Source of the DNA: an uncultured Anaeroplasmataceae bacterium
Lineage (GTDB): Bacteria; Bacillota_I; Bacilli_A; Acholeplasmatales; Anaeroplasmataceae
DNA: 64,000 bases
Direction: 5' to 3'
Assembly: GCA_934229785.1 (NCBI GenBank)
Contig: CAKQEA010000005.1
Span: forward strand, 1 to 64,000
The position numbers and the translations under genes were made by a program. This document shows, one piece after another, positions 1-9,413 of this stretch. The first letter of the stretch is position 1, and every line of letters starts with the position of its first letter. The notes under the pieces were generated by a model, which was not told the origin of the DNA, did not search any database, and saw only the letters and a program-made list of their open reading frames with translations.

Positions 1-1274
1 AATATATCCTCTTTATTCTTATTAAATGGTCCTGCTAAATCCTTATGATTTTGGTCTAATGTTTTATTTATAAATTCTACATTACCTTTTAATGTTTCTT
101 CATATAGTTTTTTTGAATTAGAAATTGGATTATATATTTCATGCCAATCTAATTCCTCTATTGCATTTTCAAATTCCTGTCGTATTTCATAATTTGGAAT
201 ATAACAAGCTTTTAAATCCTCATCATAAGCTAAATAGCCTAAATGTATTAATACTGTTAATGCACAATCTGCTGAATTAACCTTTGTTAAATCATTTCCA
301 AATTTTCTAACATTTACCTCAACTTTTTCACCAATAATCATTTTACAAATTATATCTTTTAATTCACCATTATCATAATTCATATAATTTGTGACTGCCT
401 CAATTGCTGATGTTTTAGTCCAATAATCTCCACATTTACCTCTTAACACAGCCTCAACTACTGATTTGGGATTATATAATGAAATACCATTTAAATTATA
501 TCCATTATACCAAGATTTTATTTCATTAAAATCTCTATCATATTTATTACATAAATCAATTACTTCATTTTCAGTAAATCCTACATAAGATTCAATGGGA
601 AATGAATCTAACATATTATATTCAGTAAACATATTTAAGGTTGATTGAGTTGAATATCTTCTAATTGGTAATATTCCTGTCATATAAACTAAATCTATAC
701 AACTTGAAACATTACTAGATTTAAATAAATTTCTTAAAAATTCTATATATTCATCACATAACTTATAATTATATTCTTCTTCTCTAAATATAACATCCCA
801 TTCATCTATTAAAAAGATAAAACGTTCATTAAGCTCAGATTTAACCTTAACAATGGCTTCACCCAAAGTTAAATCAGTAAAATTAATATCAGAGTAATAC
901 TCCATTAAATCTCTTAAAATATTAAATTTAAGTTTTTCAACAAACGTATTTTTATCTTTAATGTCAGTATATAAATTAGACATATCAATCCAAATAACAT
1001 TATGTTTATTTAAATGTTTTGTATATGAGTTATCATTTGCTATATTTAGCTTATCAAATATAGATTTAGAATCACAGCCTTTTGAATAATAAGCATTAAG
1101 CATTGATAATGTCATTGTTTTTCCAAAACGACGGGGACGTGTAATGCACATATATGCATTTTCAGAACCAAAAAGTTTATTACATTCTTTAATAATCATT
1201 GATTTATCAATAAATATTTCTGATTTCATATATTTTTTCAATTTTGAATTATCACTATTTAAATACAATGCCAT
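1..1274 (-). CDS. AAA-ATPase-like / PD-(D/E)XK family protein, 3' end outside window
   Basis: The start is ATG at 1274, seven bases after the Shine-Dalgarno GGGAG, and about 424 codons are visible before the window edge. The N-terminus (MALYLNSDNSKLKKYMKSE) and the loop RPRRFGKT at residues 46-53 match the AAA-ATPase-like family (PF09820), which usually ends in a PD-(D/E)XK nuclease-like domain. That C-terminal part would lie beyond base 1, so its presence is inference. A Walker B-like FIFLIDEWD follows near residue 170. These genes are common and often multicopy in gut Firmicutes and Bacteroidetes; their cellular role is not established. The family assignment is fairly sure and the function is unknown. 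Confidence 0.8.
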   Translation of the reverse strand, partial: MALYLNSDNSKLKKYMKSEIFIDKSMIIKECNKLFGSENAYMCITRPRRFGKTMTLSMLNAYYSKGCDSKSIFDKLNIANDNSYTKHLNKHNVIWIDMSNLYTDIKDKNTFVEKLKFNILRDLMEYYSDINFTDLTLGEAIVKVKSELNERFIFLIDEWDVIFREEEYNYKLCDEYIEFLRNLFKSSNVSSCIDLVYMTGILPIRRYSTQSTLNMFTEYNMLDSFPIESYVGFTENEVIDLCNKYDRDFNEIKSWYNGYNLNGISLYNPKSVVEAVLRGKCGDYWTKTSAIEAVTNYMNYDNGELKDIICKMIIGEKVEVNVRKFGNDLTKVNSADCALTVLIHLGYLAYDEDLKACYIPNYEIRQEFENAIEELDWHEIYNPISNSKKLYEETLKGNVEFINKTLDQNHKDLAGPFNKNKEDI

Positions 1275-1353
1275 GTTATCACTCCCTTTACTAAGTATTT
1301 TATCACATTGGAACTTTAAATACTACTTTAAACCTTGTAATTTTGTCTATAAA

Positions 1354-1593
1354 TTACTTAACATAGTTAAAAAGATCGTTTGTTATACCCTTATCCTTTA
1401 TAATAGCAATTATTTTATCTTCCATTTCCTTAGATAGTTTTTTACCTGTAACTTGAGCACCCATTCTTATAAGCTCCCTTTGACTATCTTCATCTGATAA
1501 ATCCATTTTTGACGCCTCATTAATTAATGAAGAAATCGCCTCACTATTTACATTTGATTTTGTTAATAAATCCATAATTTTATTAAAATCCAT
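1354..1593 (-). CDS. Stage VI sporulation protein F-like small protein
   Basis: This is a 79-residue acidic helical protein. The start is ATG at 1593, behind TGGAGG; an in-frame GTG at 1608 would lie inside that Shine-Dalgarno and is rejected. The central part, LSDEDSQRELIRMGAQVTGK followed by LSKEMEDKIIAIIKDKG, resembles the SpoVIF family (PF14069), which has a conserved 'DE..R.LI.....A.K.VSKE.ED.I...I' pattern and acts in spore coat assembly in Bacillus. The gene follows gpsA and der on the same strand; its ribosome binding site lies inside a hairpin (1599-1628). The family call is by eye and moderately sure. The presence of spmA/spmB nearby supports a sporulating lineage. Confidence 0.55.
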   Translation of the reverse strand: MDFNKIMDLLTKSNVNSEAISSLINEASKMDLSDEDSQRELIRMGAQVTGKKLSKEMEDKIIAIIKDKGITNDLFNYVK

Positions 1594-1598
1594 AATAA

Positions 1599-1628
1599 AA
1601 GCCTCCACATTATCCTATGTGAAGGCTT
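1599..1628 (-). terminator. Hairpin between gpsA and the spoVIF-like gene that also covers its ribosome binding site
   Basis: On the minus strand a 12-base-pair stem with one G-U pair (AAGCCTTCACAT / ATGTGGAGGCTT, loop AGGATA) is followed by TTTTATT and then the ATG. It looks like the terminator of the der-gpsA operon, but the right arm contains the GGAGG of the next gene. Confidence 0.6.
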
Positions 1629-1636
1629 AATTTTTG

Positions 1637-2638
1637 TTACCAATATTTTTCAGATTTTAAACTTCTACCTAAAAGCTTACCTAGTGCCTCTTTAGAATCA
1701 ATTTTACCAGTTACAACCAAATAGGCTGTATCAATAATAGGCAAATCAAGATTATATTTAATACCTATTTCATATCCAGCCATAATTGCTCTAACGCCTT
1801 CAACAGATTGATTAATTGAGCCAATAGCCTCATCAACACTCATTCCACTTCCAAGCTTTAAACCGCATTGAAAGTTTCTAGAATTCATTGATGATGCAGT
1901 AACAATTAAATCACCTATACCTGATAAACCATAGGCTGTCTCCATTTTTCCACCTAAGGCAGTAACAATTGAAACAATTTCTTTAACACCACGTGTAATT
2001 AAAAATGCTCTAGCATTTTCTCCAAGCCCCATACCAGTAGCAACTCCAGAAACAATAGCGATAGCATTTTTTATTGCGCCACCTGTTTCAACACCTATAA
2101 CATCATCAGATGTATAAACTCTCATATATTTATCGTTAGAAAACAACCTCTGAGTAGTTAAAGCTAATTCATAATTTGATGATGCTGCAACTAATGATGT
2201 AACCTTCCTTAAAATAACCTCCTCAGCATGAGATGGACCAGATAAAGCGACATAACCAATAAGCTTATTTTCATCTATTTCATCAGAAACAATTTGACTT
2301 ACACGATATGAAGTATCAGGTTCAATCCCCTTACTTACATTAACAAATAGCTTTTTATCATTAATTAAGGAATTAATTTCATGTAACACACTTCGCATAA
2401 CCTTTGTAGGAACACAAAGTACAAGCACATCAGAATAATTTACTGCTTCAGTTAAATTTAATGTTGCCTTTATATTTGTGGGTATAATAGTATCAAAAAA
2501 TGGATGAAGATGTTCATTATTGATTTTTTCAACAAACTTATCGTTAATATCACGAATTAAAACATTATTACCATTATCTGATAAAACCTGAGCTAGTGTA
2601 GTTCCCCATGAACCTCCACCAATGATTGAAACATTCAT
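1637..2638 (-). CDS. gpsA: NAD(P)H-dependent glycerol-3-phosphate dehydrogenase
   Basis: This 333-residue cytosolic enzyme reduces dihydroxyacetone phosphate to sn-glycerol-3-phosphate, the backbone for phospholipid synthesis. The N-terminal Rossmann motif IIGGGSWGTTLAQVL (about residues 5-19), the segment ALSGPSHAEEV near residue 133 and the catalytic-region motif GVETGGAIKNAIAI near 183 are characteristic of GpsA, and the length is normal. The Shine-Dalgarno AGAGGGA lies just upstream and the gene starts two bases after the der stop codon, so the two are cotranscribed. The der-gpsA pairing is the usual Bacilli arrangement. Confidence 0.96.
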   Translation of the reverse strand: MNVSIIGGGSWGTTLAQVLSDNGNNVLIRDINDKFVEKINNEHLHPFFDTIIPTNIKATLNLTEAVNYSDVLVLCVPTKVMRSVLHEINSLINDKKLFVNVSKGIEPDTSYRVSQIVSDEIDENKLIGYVALSGPSHAEEVILRKVTSLVAASSNYELALTTQRLFSNDKYMRVYTSDDVIGVETGGAIKNAIAIVSGVATGMGLGENARAFLITRGVKEIVSIVTALGGKMETAYGLSGIGDLIVTASSMNSRNFQCGLKLGSGMSVDEAIGSINQSVEGVRAIMAGYEIGIKYNLDLPIIDTAYLVVTGKIDSKEALGKLLGRSLKSEKYW

Positions 2639-2640
2639 AA

Positions 2641-3945
2641 TTAGTCCCTCTTTCTAAATTCTAGCTTAATAGGGGTAGCATAGAAATCAAAATTTTTCCT
2701 AATTTGGTTTTCTAAATATCTATAATATGAAAAATGTAAAAACTTGGGATCATTAACAAAGAACGAAAAAGTCGGAGGCTCAACACCAACTTGTGATGCA
2801 TAGTAAATTTTAATTTTACCACCATTAAACTCACTAGGTGGAAACATTGCAACTGCATCTGCTACAACATCATTTAAGACAGATGTTGAAATCCTTCTAT
2901 GATATGCTTCATAAGCTTCATTAATAGCTGGAAATAAAGTATGAACACGTTTGTTTTCCTTAGCTGATAAAAATACAATAGGTGCAAAATCTAAATACTT
3001 ATAGTTACCTCTTATGTCATCAATCCACTTTTGCATAGTTTTAGAGTCTTTTTCAACTAAATCCCATTTATTTACTACAATAATACAGGGCTTATTATAT
3101 TCTTCAATATATTGTCCGACATGTAAATCCTGCTCAATCATACCTACAAAAGCATCTAATACAAGTAAAACAACATCACTTCTACCAATCGCATCAATAC
3201 TACGAATAACAGAATACTTCTCTACATTTTCATAAACCTTACCACGCTTACGAAGACCCGCAGTGTCAATTACAACATATTTCTTGTCATATGCCTTAAA
3301 TCTAGTATCAATAGTATCACGAGTTGTACCAGCTATAGGAGATACAATAACTCTATTATCATTTAACAAGGTATTTGTCAAAGATGATTTACCAACATTA
3401 GGTCTTCCAATTAATGAAAACCTAATTGCTCCATCCTTATCCTCAGTAATTTCAGCAGGTAAAACATGAATTATTTCATCTAATAAATTACCAACACCAA
3501 CACCATGAGATGATGATACAGCAATAGGATCACCAAAGCCTAATGCATAAAATTCATAGATATTCTCTCTAAATTTTTGATCATCAACCTTATTTACAGC
3601 TAAAACAACAGGTTTTTCTGTTTTGTATAATAATTTTGCAATATAAGAATCATCTTCTGTCAAGCCACTACGACAATCAACAACAAAAATTATAACATCT
3701 GCCTCTTCCATTGCAATTTCAGCCTGTGCTTTAATTTCTGTTAAAAAAGGAGCATCTCCAAGCTCAATGCCCCCTGTGTCAATCAGGAAAAACTCTCTAT
3801 TAAGCCAAGAAGCCTTAGAATAAATTCGATCACGAGTTACTCCTGGTTGATCATCAGTAATGGATAATCTTTGACCAATTATACGATTGAATAGGGTAGA
3901 TTTACCAACATTAGGCCTACCTACAATAGCAACCTTAGCCAACAT
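2641..3945 (-). CDS. der: Ribosome-biogenesis GTPase Der (EngA)
   Basis: Der is an essential double GTPase that assists 50S subunit maturation. Two G domains are visible: the first P-loop GRPNVGKSTLF near residue 10 with DTGG and NKVD motifs, and the second GRPNVGKSS near residue 180 with DTAG and NKWD, followed by the KH-like C-terminal domain. I chose ATG at 3945 (434 residues), preceded by GGTGGTGA. A TTG further upstream at 3960 only adds five residues before the conserved start. It sits directly between the cmk-S1 fusion and gpsA, as in Bacilli where cmk, rpsA-like, der and gpsA are neighbours. Confidence 0.96.
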   Translation of the reverse strand: MLAKVAIVGRPNVGKSTLFNRIIGQRLSITDDQPGVTRDRIYSKASWLNREFFLIDTGGIELGDAPFLTEIKAQAEIAMEEADVIIFVVDCRSGLTEDDSYIAKLLYKTEKPVVLAVNKVDDQKFRENIYEFYALGFGDPIAVSSSHGVGVGNLLDEIIHVLPAEITEDKDGAIRFSLIGRPNVGKSSLTNTLLNDNRVIVSPIAGTTRDTIDTRFKAYDKKYVVIDTAGLRKRGKVYENVEKYSVIRSIDAIGRSDVVLLVLDAFVGMIEQDLHVGQYIEEYNKPCIIVVNKWDLVEKDSKTMQKWIDDIRGNYKYLDFAPIVFLSAKENKRVHTLFPAINEAYEAYHRRISTSVLNDVVADAVAMFPPSEFNGGKIKIYYASQVGVEPPTFSFFVNDPKFLHFSYYRYLENQIRKNFDFYATPIKLEFRKRD

Positions 3946-3967
3946 AATATTCACCACCAATTAATAA

Positions 3968-5998
3968 TTATTTATTTAAAACATCCTTAAATACATCACC
4001 TAAGGTAGTAGCCTTAGTTTCATCAGCACTTAAATACTTTTCATATGATTTTCTTTCTTCTTCTAATAAATATTTACGAATAGAAAGCTTCATTCTCCAC
4101 TCACGAGGATTTAATTCAGTAATATAGGCCTTTGCTTCATCACCTACAGAATAATATGAAGTTAAATCAGCATTCTTAAGTTCAACAACTGCCTCACTAA
4201 GAGGTACAATACCATCAACACCGCAAGTAGAAACAGCTAATCCCTTTTCATTAACATCTGTAATCTTTACATCAACTAAATCTCCAACCTTAGCTTCAAC
4301 TTTGCTCCAAGGATTATCTAATAAAGCTTTACGTGATAAAGAAATTTTTTCATCCTTCTTATTAATTGCAATAATAGCAACCTCTATCTCATCACCAATT
4401 TTTACATAGCTATCAAAATTGTCATTTGGATTATGAGAATATTCTGAAGAATGAAGTAATCCCTTTACATCCTTAGCAAGCTCAATTAATAATCCAAATC
4501 CAAGTTTATTAACAACCTTACCCTTAACCTTATCTGAAACCTTATGAGATTCAACATACTCCTCAAAAGGTGTCTTTAACAAAGCCTTATGTGATAGCTC
4601 AAGCTTACCATTTTCCTTAGATGTAACCTTAACCTCTATCTCATCACCAACATGTAATTCATTTTCAATATTAATAAAATAATGAGAAACCTGATTTGTC
4701 TTTAATAAACCTGCAACATAGTTAAATTTAACAATTGCACCATACTTCTCAACCTTAATGATTTTACCAGTTAAAACATCACCAACATTGATAGAATCAT
4801 ATTCTTTAGACTTATTCTCTTGATAAATTTCTTGTTCAATAGCACGACGTGACACAACTCCACGACGCTTCTTATCATCAAGCTCTAAAATTCTAACAGC
4901 AAATCTATCACCAATTTTAACACCTTCTGGTGATTGACTCTTTGGCATAAATAACTGATTACCCTCAAATAAAACAGTATATCCTTTACCTTGAACCTCA
5001 CCATTAACTTCTACATCAATATCCTTGCCATCATTATAAGCATCTAATACCTTTTTAAATGATTCTTCAACAATTTGATTTAGTCTTGAAAGATAAATAC
5101 TTTCCTCATTAACCTTAGCAACCTCACAACGAATTACATCTCCAACATGTACAAGTCCCTTAAATGAAGTAACATTTTTATCCTTTGTATAATGATCTAA
5201 ATGCATTGTTCCTTCTGTGAAGTTATGAATATCAAGATAAATTGTATTATCTCCTTGAATAGAGATAACAGTTCCTTCAACAACATCACCAACATGTAGC
5301 TTCTTTGGCATATTTAAATCTTCCATTTTAAAATTTTCCATTTCATTTAACCTCTCATTTATTAATTTTATTATAGTATTACAAACATCATCAATACTCA
5401 TATTAGTAGTATCGATTAAAATCGCATCATCCGCCTTTTTAAGGGGAGCAATTTCTCGATGTGAATCCTTATAATCTCTTTCGATTATTTCACTCAAAAT
5501 AACATCATAATTTGATTCAATTCCAAGCTCTTTATTTTCTTTACATCTTCTTAAAGCTCTTTGTTCTGCAGAAGCTGTTAAAAAAATCTTTAAATTTGCA
5601 TTTGGAAGGACTACAGTACCTATATCTCGTCCGTCCATTAAAATATAGCCTTCCTTAGCTGAATCTCTTTGAAATTCAACCATCTTATCTCTAACAACTT
5701 TAAGTTTTGATGGAGTTGATACATTATTTGTAACCTCCTCAGTTCTTATTAAAGCAGTTACATCCTCACCATTTAAGTATGTTTTCCCTTCTTTATTAAT
5801 AACTGTTATGTCATTTAAAAAGCTATATTCATTTTCATTAGATAAATCAATTTTTTTATTCAACGCATACAAAGTTACAGCTCGATACATAGCCCCGGTA
5901 TCTAGATGAGTAAACCCCATTTTTTTAGCAACTATCTTCGAAATAGAAGACTTACCACTACCAGCTGGTCCATCTATAGCCACAACAAAATTCTTCAT
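3968..5998 (-). CDS. Cytidylate kinase fused to a five-repeat S1 RNA-binding protein
   Basis: One 676-codon frame joins two proteins usually encoded separately in Bacilli. Residues 1-219 are CMP/dCMP kinase (P-loop GPAGSGKSS at 10-18, DTGAMYRA at 33-40, DGRDIGT at 122-128), which phosphorylates CMP and dCMP in nucleotide supply. Residues 233-660 hold five S1 OB-fold repeats, the third and fourth with the typical VGDVLTGKI and GLLHSSEYS patterns. Cmk-S1 fusions are known in other Firmicutes lineages. An internal ATG at codon 220 (base 5341) has its own strong Shine-Dalgarno, so a free 457-residue S1 protein may also be made. It lies upstream of der in the same operon. Confidence 0.9.
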   Translation of the reverse strand: MKNFVVAIDGPAGSGKSSISKIVAKKMGFTHLDTGAMYRAVTLYALNKKIDLSNENEYSFLNDITVINKEGKTYLNGEDVTALIRTEEVTNNVSTPSKLKVVRDKMVEFQRDSAKEGYILMDGRDIGTVVLPNANLKIFLTASAEQRALRRCKENKELGIESNYDVILSEIIERDYKDSHREIAPLKKADDAILIDTTNMSIDDVCNTIIKLINERLNEMENFKMEDLNMPKKLHVGDVVEGTVISIQGDNTIYLDIHNFTEGTMHLDHYTKDKNVTSFKGLVHVGDVIRCEVAKVNEESIYLSRLNQIVEESFKKVLDAYNDGKDIDVEVNGEVQGKGYTVLFEGNQLFMPKSQSPEGVKIGDRFAVRILELDDKKRRGVVSRRAIEQEIYQENKSKEYDSINVGDVLTGKIIKVEKYGAIVKFNYVAGLLKTNQVSHYFINIENELHVGDEIEVKVTSKENGKLELSHKALLKTPFEEYVESHKVSDKVKGKVVNKLGFGLLIELAKDVKGLLHSSEYSHNPNDNFDSYVKIGDEIEVAIIAINKKDEKISLSRKALLDNPWSKVEAKVGDLVDVKITDVNEKGLAVSTCGVDGIVPLSEAVVELKNADLTSYYSVGDEAKAYITELNPREWRMKLSIRKYLLEEERKSYEKYLSADETKATTLGDVFKDVLNK
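5351..5356 (-). promoter_or_regulatory. Internal Shine-Dalgarno for a free S1 protein
   Basis: GAGAGG lies nine bases before the in-frame ATG at 5341 (MENFKMEDLN), exactly at the junction between the kinase domain and the first S1 repeat. It is a good ribosome binding site inside a continuous reading frame. Confidence 0.55.
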
Positions 5999-6029
5999 AT
6001 AATAACCTCAATTAAATCATTTCAATATT

Positions 6030-6758
6030 TTATAAACCGAATAAGACCTTAATCTCATGCGGCTTCAAAGCTCTGTACTCACCAACAGATAAACCATCTA
6101 GAGTAATACCTCCAAATGACAGTCTTTTAAGCTTCTTAACCTCGTAGCCTACAGCCTCACACATTTTTCTAACCTGTCTATTTCTTCCTTCAGTAATAGT
6201 GATTTTAAGTAATGTTGAAGAATTTTTTCTATCAAAATCTAAAATTTCAACACTTGCTCTTTTAGTCATCACACCATCAATTTCTACACCCTTTATTAAA
6301 GATGTAACAGCCTTTTGATCGACAATCCCACTCACTCTAACCTGATAAACCTTCTCAACTTCCTTTTGAGAACGAGTAAGCTTATAGGATAAATCACCAT
6401 CATTAGTTAATAATAAAACACCTGAGGTATCATAATCTAGCCTACCAATAGGGAATATTCTTGTCTTTTTAGTTTCAGGATCAATCAAATCCATAATAGT
6501 TCTTCTTCCTTTAGGATCACTAACAGATGTTAAATAGCCAGTGGGCTTATATAAAACATAATAAACATGCTGTTGCTTATTAATTTGTTTACCATCAACT
6601 AAAATTTCATCTTTTTTACCTACCTTGGTTCCAAGCTCAGTAACCAAAACTCCGTTGACCTTAACTCTTCCTGCTAAAATATACTCTTCACATTTTCTAC
6701 GTGAAGCGACACCACAAGATGCCATTACCTTTTGTAATCTTTCTTTATTATCATCCAC
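6030..6758 (-). CDS. rluB: 23S rRNA pseudouridine synthase RluB-like
   Basis: This 242-residue enzyme would isomerise a uridine (U2605 region) of 23S rRNA. An N-terminal S4 RNA-binding domain (LQKVMASCGVASRRKCE) is followed by the RsuA/RluB-type catalytic core with the aspartate motif GRLDYDTSGVLLLTNDG and the C-terminal GRNRQVRKMCEAVG. I prefer the GTG at 6758 behind GTGGTGA; a TTG at 6776 would extend the protein by six hydrophobic residues. It lies directly downstream of spmA-spmB, as in the Bacillus dacB-spmA-spmB-rluB (ypuL) cluster. Confidence 0.92.
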   Translation of the reverse strand: MDDNKERLQKVMASCGVASRRKCEEYILAGRVKVNGVLVTELGTKVGKKDEILVDGKQINKQQHVYYVLYKPTGYLTSVSDPKGRRTIMDLIDPETKKTRIFPIGRLDYDTSGVLLLTNDGDLSYKLTRSQKEVEKVYQVRVSGIVDQKAVTSLIKGVEIDGVMTKRASVEILDFDRKNSSTLLKITITEGRNRQVRKMCEAVGYEVKKLKRLSFGGITLDGLSVGEYRALKPHEIKVLFGL

Positions 6759-6823
6759 GACAATCACCACAAACAAATTATACTAAAAAAGCAACAAAAA
6801 AACAACAAAAAAACAAATTATAC

Positions 6824-7330
6824 TTATAGAAAGAAAAAATATATTGCCATACACAATATAAAAATAAGCAAATCACATATAATACCTACAATATAAGCAT
6901 ATCTAGTTTTTTTAATTCCAGCATATCCAAAATATAGTCCCATAACATACATTGTTGTATCACTACCACCTTGAAGTACAGCTGATATAAATCCCTCATT
7001 ACTATCTACACCAAAGTCATTAATAATTGAAATCATCATTGATAGTGATGCATGTGAAGAAACAGGTCTAAATACACCTTGCATAATCAAATCATTAGTT
7101 ATTTTCTTCATTGGTAAAATATCTTCTAAAAATCCACTAGCTCTAAATACATTTACAGCAACATACATTACTAAAATATATGGAAATAATATTATTCCAT
7201 CCTTCATTGATATTTTGCAACCATCTAAAAAAGAATCATATGCATCAACATTCTTTAAAATTGAAAATATTAAAACAACAGCTAAAAAAACTAAAATTAA
7301 ATAATAGCTAATTCCTACCAAATCGTTCAC
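6824..7330 (-). CDS. spmB: Spore maturation protein B homologue
   Basis: A 168-residue integral membrane protein with about four hydrophobic segments and the nucleoside-recognition-domain pattern (FPYILVMYVAVNVFRASG, then GGSDTTMYVMGLYFG). In Bacillus SpmA and SpmB together are needed for spore core dehydration and heat resistance. The GTG start at 7330 overlaps the last 23 bases of spmA, which argues for translational coupling. The presence of spmA and spmB does not alone prove that the organism makes spores, since homologues occur in some non-sporulating lineages. Confidence 0.88.
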   Translation of the reverse strand: MNDLVGISYYLILVFLAVVLIFSILKNVDAYDSFLDGCKISMKDGIILFPYILVMYVAVNVFRASGFLEDILPMKKITNDLIMQGVFRPVSSHASLSMMISIINDFGVDSNEGFISAVLQGGSDTTMYVMGLYFGYAGIKKTRYAYIVGIICDLLIFILCMAIYFFFL

Positions 7331-7898
7331 ACACCTTTCCTAATATGATAGCCAATATTGTTGAAAAAGTAGAAAGCAACAACACAAAAGGAACTATCCT
7401 TGCTGAATTTATACTTCCATATTGATTTCTAATTGCCAAAAGAGTTGTAGGAATTAAGCATAATCCTGATGTATTAACAAGTAAAAAGGTAATCATCTCA
7501 TTTGAGGCAATATCTGAATTATCATTTAATTCTTTTAAACGATCCATTGCTTTAAGTCCAAATGGAGTAGCACATGCCCCCATTGATAGCATATTTGCTA
7601 AATAATTCATAGCAATATATTCTAAAGCTTCATCATGCTTATTAATTTTTTTAAATAAAGGATGAATAAAAAAAATTATAGCTTTAGACATAATTTTCAT
7701 CAGACCGCTTCTTTTCATTATTTCTAAGATTCCGCCCCAAAATATTAGTAAAACATAAATATCTATAAACAATAAAAATGCATCCTTTGGAGCAGATAAA
7801 ATGACATTTAAAACAATATCCTCTCTTTTTGAAATCATACTATATACAATTCCAACAACAAACAATAACACAAATATTATATTTGCCATTTGCTTCAC
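7308..7898 (-). CDS. spmA: Spore maturation protein A homologue
   Basis: A 196-residue membrane protein of the nucleoside-recognition family. Visible family features are LLIFWGGILEIMKRSGLM (residues 51-68) and MGACATPFGLKAMDRLKEL near 106, with several transmembrane segments and the usual SpmA length. It is the first gene of the spmA-spmB-rluB group and overlaps spmB. The role is inferred from the Bacillus pair (spore dehydration). The gene is divergent from the aminopeptidase at 7994. Confidence 0.9.
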   Translation of the reverse strand: MKQMANIIFVLLFVVGIVYSMISKREDIVLNVILSAPKDAFLLFIDIYVLLIFWGGILEIMKRSGLMKIMSKAIIFFIHPLFKKINKHDEALEYIAMNYLANMLSMGACATPFGLKAMDRLKELNDNSDIASNEMITFLLVNTSGLCLIPTTLLAIRNQYGSINSARIVPFVLLLSTFSTILAIILGKVCERFGRN

Positions 7899-7993
7899 CT
7901 TTATAAATTTATGAATAAAATAGTTAACATATACTAATTATTATGTAGATTATTATAATTAAAAGTGATAAAATATCACTGGAGGTATTAATC

Positions 7994-9367
7994 ATGTATT
8001 CAAAAAACGCTTGGAAAAAATATCAAGAAAATGGCTTAGATAAGCTAATGAAATTTAATGATGAATATAAAAAATTCATCAGTGATTCAAAAACAGAAAG
8101 GGAATGTGTATCTGCTTCAATAGATTACATTGAAAAATTAGGGTTTAAGAATCTAAATTCTGTTACAAAATTACAACCTGGAGATAAGGTTTACGCTGTT
8201 AACAAGGACAAAAACATTTGCGTATTTGTTATTGGTGATGAACCAATTGAAAAGGGTATTAATGTATTAGGAGCTCACATTGATTCACCAAGAATTGATT
8301 TAAAGCAAAATACATTATATGAAAAAACTGAATTCGCTATGATGGACACTCATTATTATGGTGGAATTATCAAATATCAATGGGTAGCACGTCCTTTAGC
8401 ACTTCATGGTGTTGTTTATAAAAAAGATGGTACACAAATAAAGGTTTCAATTGGTGAGGGTGAAAATGACCCTGTTGTTTGTATTTCAGATTTATTACCA
8501 CACCTTGCAGCTGAAAAAATGTCTAAAGCTGGTGGTAAGGTTGTTGAGGGTGAGGATTTAGATATCACAATCGGACAAATTCCACTTAAGGATGAGGAAA
8601 AGGAATCAGTTAAGGCAAATGTTAGCAAAATATTAAAGGATTCTTATAATATCGAGGAAGAGGATTTTGTTTCTGCTGAAATCGAAATTGTTCCTGCAGG
8701 ACCTGCAAGAGATTTAGGCCTAGATCGTTCTATGATTCTAGGATATGGACATGATGACCGTGTTTGTGCTTATACATCACTTCGTGCTGTTGTTGATGCT
8801 GGAAAATGTAAATATACAACATGTGCTTACTTAGTTGATAAGGAAGAAATCGGTTCTGTTGGTGCAACAGGTGCTCAGTCTGACTGGTATGAAAATGTAA
8901 TTGCTGAGTTAATTAATTTAACAACAGATTATTCTGAATTAAAGGTTAGACATGCAATGCAAAACACAAGAATGCTATCATCTGATGTGTCTGCCGGTGT
9001 TGATCCATTATATATGGGAGTATTTGAAGCTAAAAATGCTGCATATCTTGGACATGGTATTTGCTTTAACAAATATACAGGAGCAAGAGGAAAAAGTGGA
9101 TGCAACGATGCAGATCCAAAATACATCGCTCAAATTCGTAAAATAATGGATGAAAATAATATTAACTTCCAAACTGCCGAGCTTGGTAAGGTAGATGCAG
9201 GCGGAGGAGGAACAATTGCTTACATAATGGGTAACAAAAATATGCTTGTTGTAGATGCAGGTATTCCAGTTCTTTCAATGCATGCTCCATGTGAGGTTGT
9301 TTCTAAGGTAGATGTTTATGAAGCATATCTTGCTTATATAGCATTTATCAAAAATATTGAAGCATAA
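7994..9367 (+). CDS. M18 family aminopeptidase
   Basis: This 457-residue cytosolic zinc metallopeptidase would remove N-terminal residues from peptides. Metal-ligand and catalytic motifs of M18 are all present: GAHIDSPRIDLK near residue 93, HDDR near 250, DKEEIGSVGATG near 285 and SMHAP near the C-terminus. The length and the sequence DTHYYGGIIKYQW fit the M18 family well. The start ATG follows GGAGG, and a short inverted repeat (GTGATA / TATCAC, 7966-7980) lies immediately before the Shine-Dalgarno. It is a single gene followed by a terminator shared with the convergent gene. Confidence 0.93.
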   Translation: MYSKNAWKKYQENGLDKLMKFNDEYKKFISDSKTERECVSASIDYIEKLGFKNLNSVTKLQPGDKVYAVNKDKNICVFVIGDEPIEKGINVLGAHIDSPRIDLKQNTLYEKTEFAMMDTHYYGGIIKYQWVARPLALHGVVYKKDGTQIKVSIGEGENDPVVCISDLLPHLAAEKMSKAGGKVVEGEDLDITIGQIPLKDEEKESVKANVSKILKDSYNIEEEDFVSAEIEIVPAGPARDLGLDRSMILGYGHDDRVCAYTSLRAVVDAGKCKYTTCAYLVDKEEIGSVGATGAQSDWYENVIAELINLTTDYSELKVRHAMQNTRMLSSDVSAGVDPLYMGVFEAKNAAYLGHGICFNKYTGARGKSGCNDADPKYIAQIRKIMDENNINFQTAELGKVDAGGGGTIAYIMGNKNMLVVDAGIPVLSMHAPCEVVSKVDVYEAYLAYIAFIKNIEA

Positions 9368-9388
9368 TATTTTAACATTAAAACGAGT

Positions 9389-9413
9389 AAAAGGATTCTA
9401 ATCGAATCCTTTT
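9389..9413. terminator. Bidirectional terminator
   Basis: The stem AAAAGGATTC / GAATCCTTTT with loop TAATC is followed by T-rich sequence on both strands. It lies between the convergent aminopeptidase and DUF2974 genes. Confidence 0.8.

Noticed and set aside
1144..1437. 97-codon plus-strand ORF
   Set aside because: It is antisense to the AAA-ATPase-like gene and the SpoVIF-like gene, with no ribosome site.
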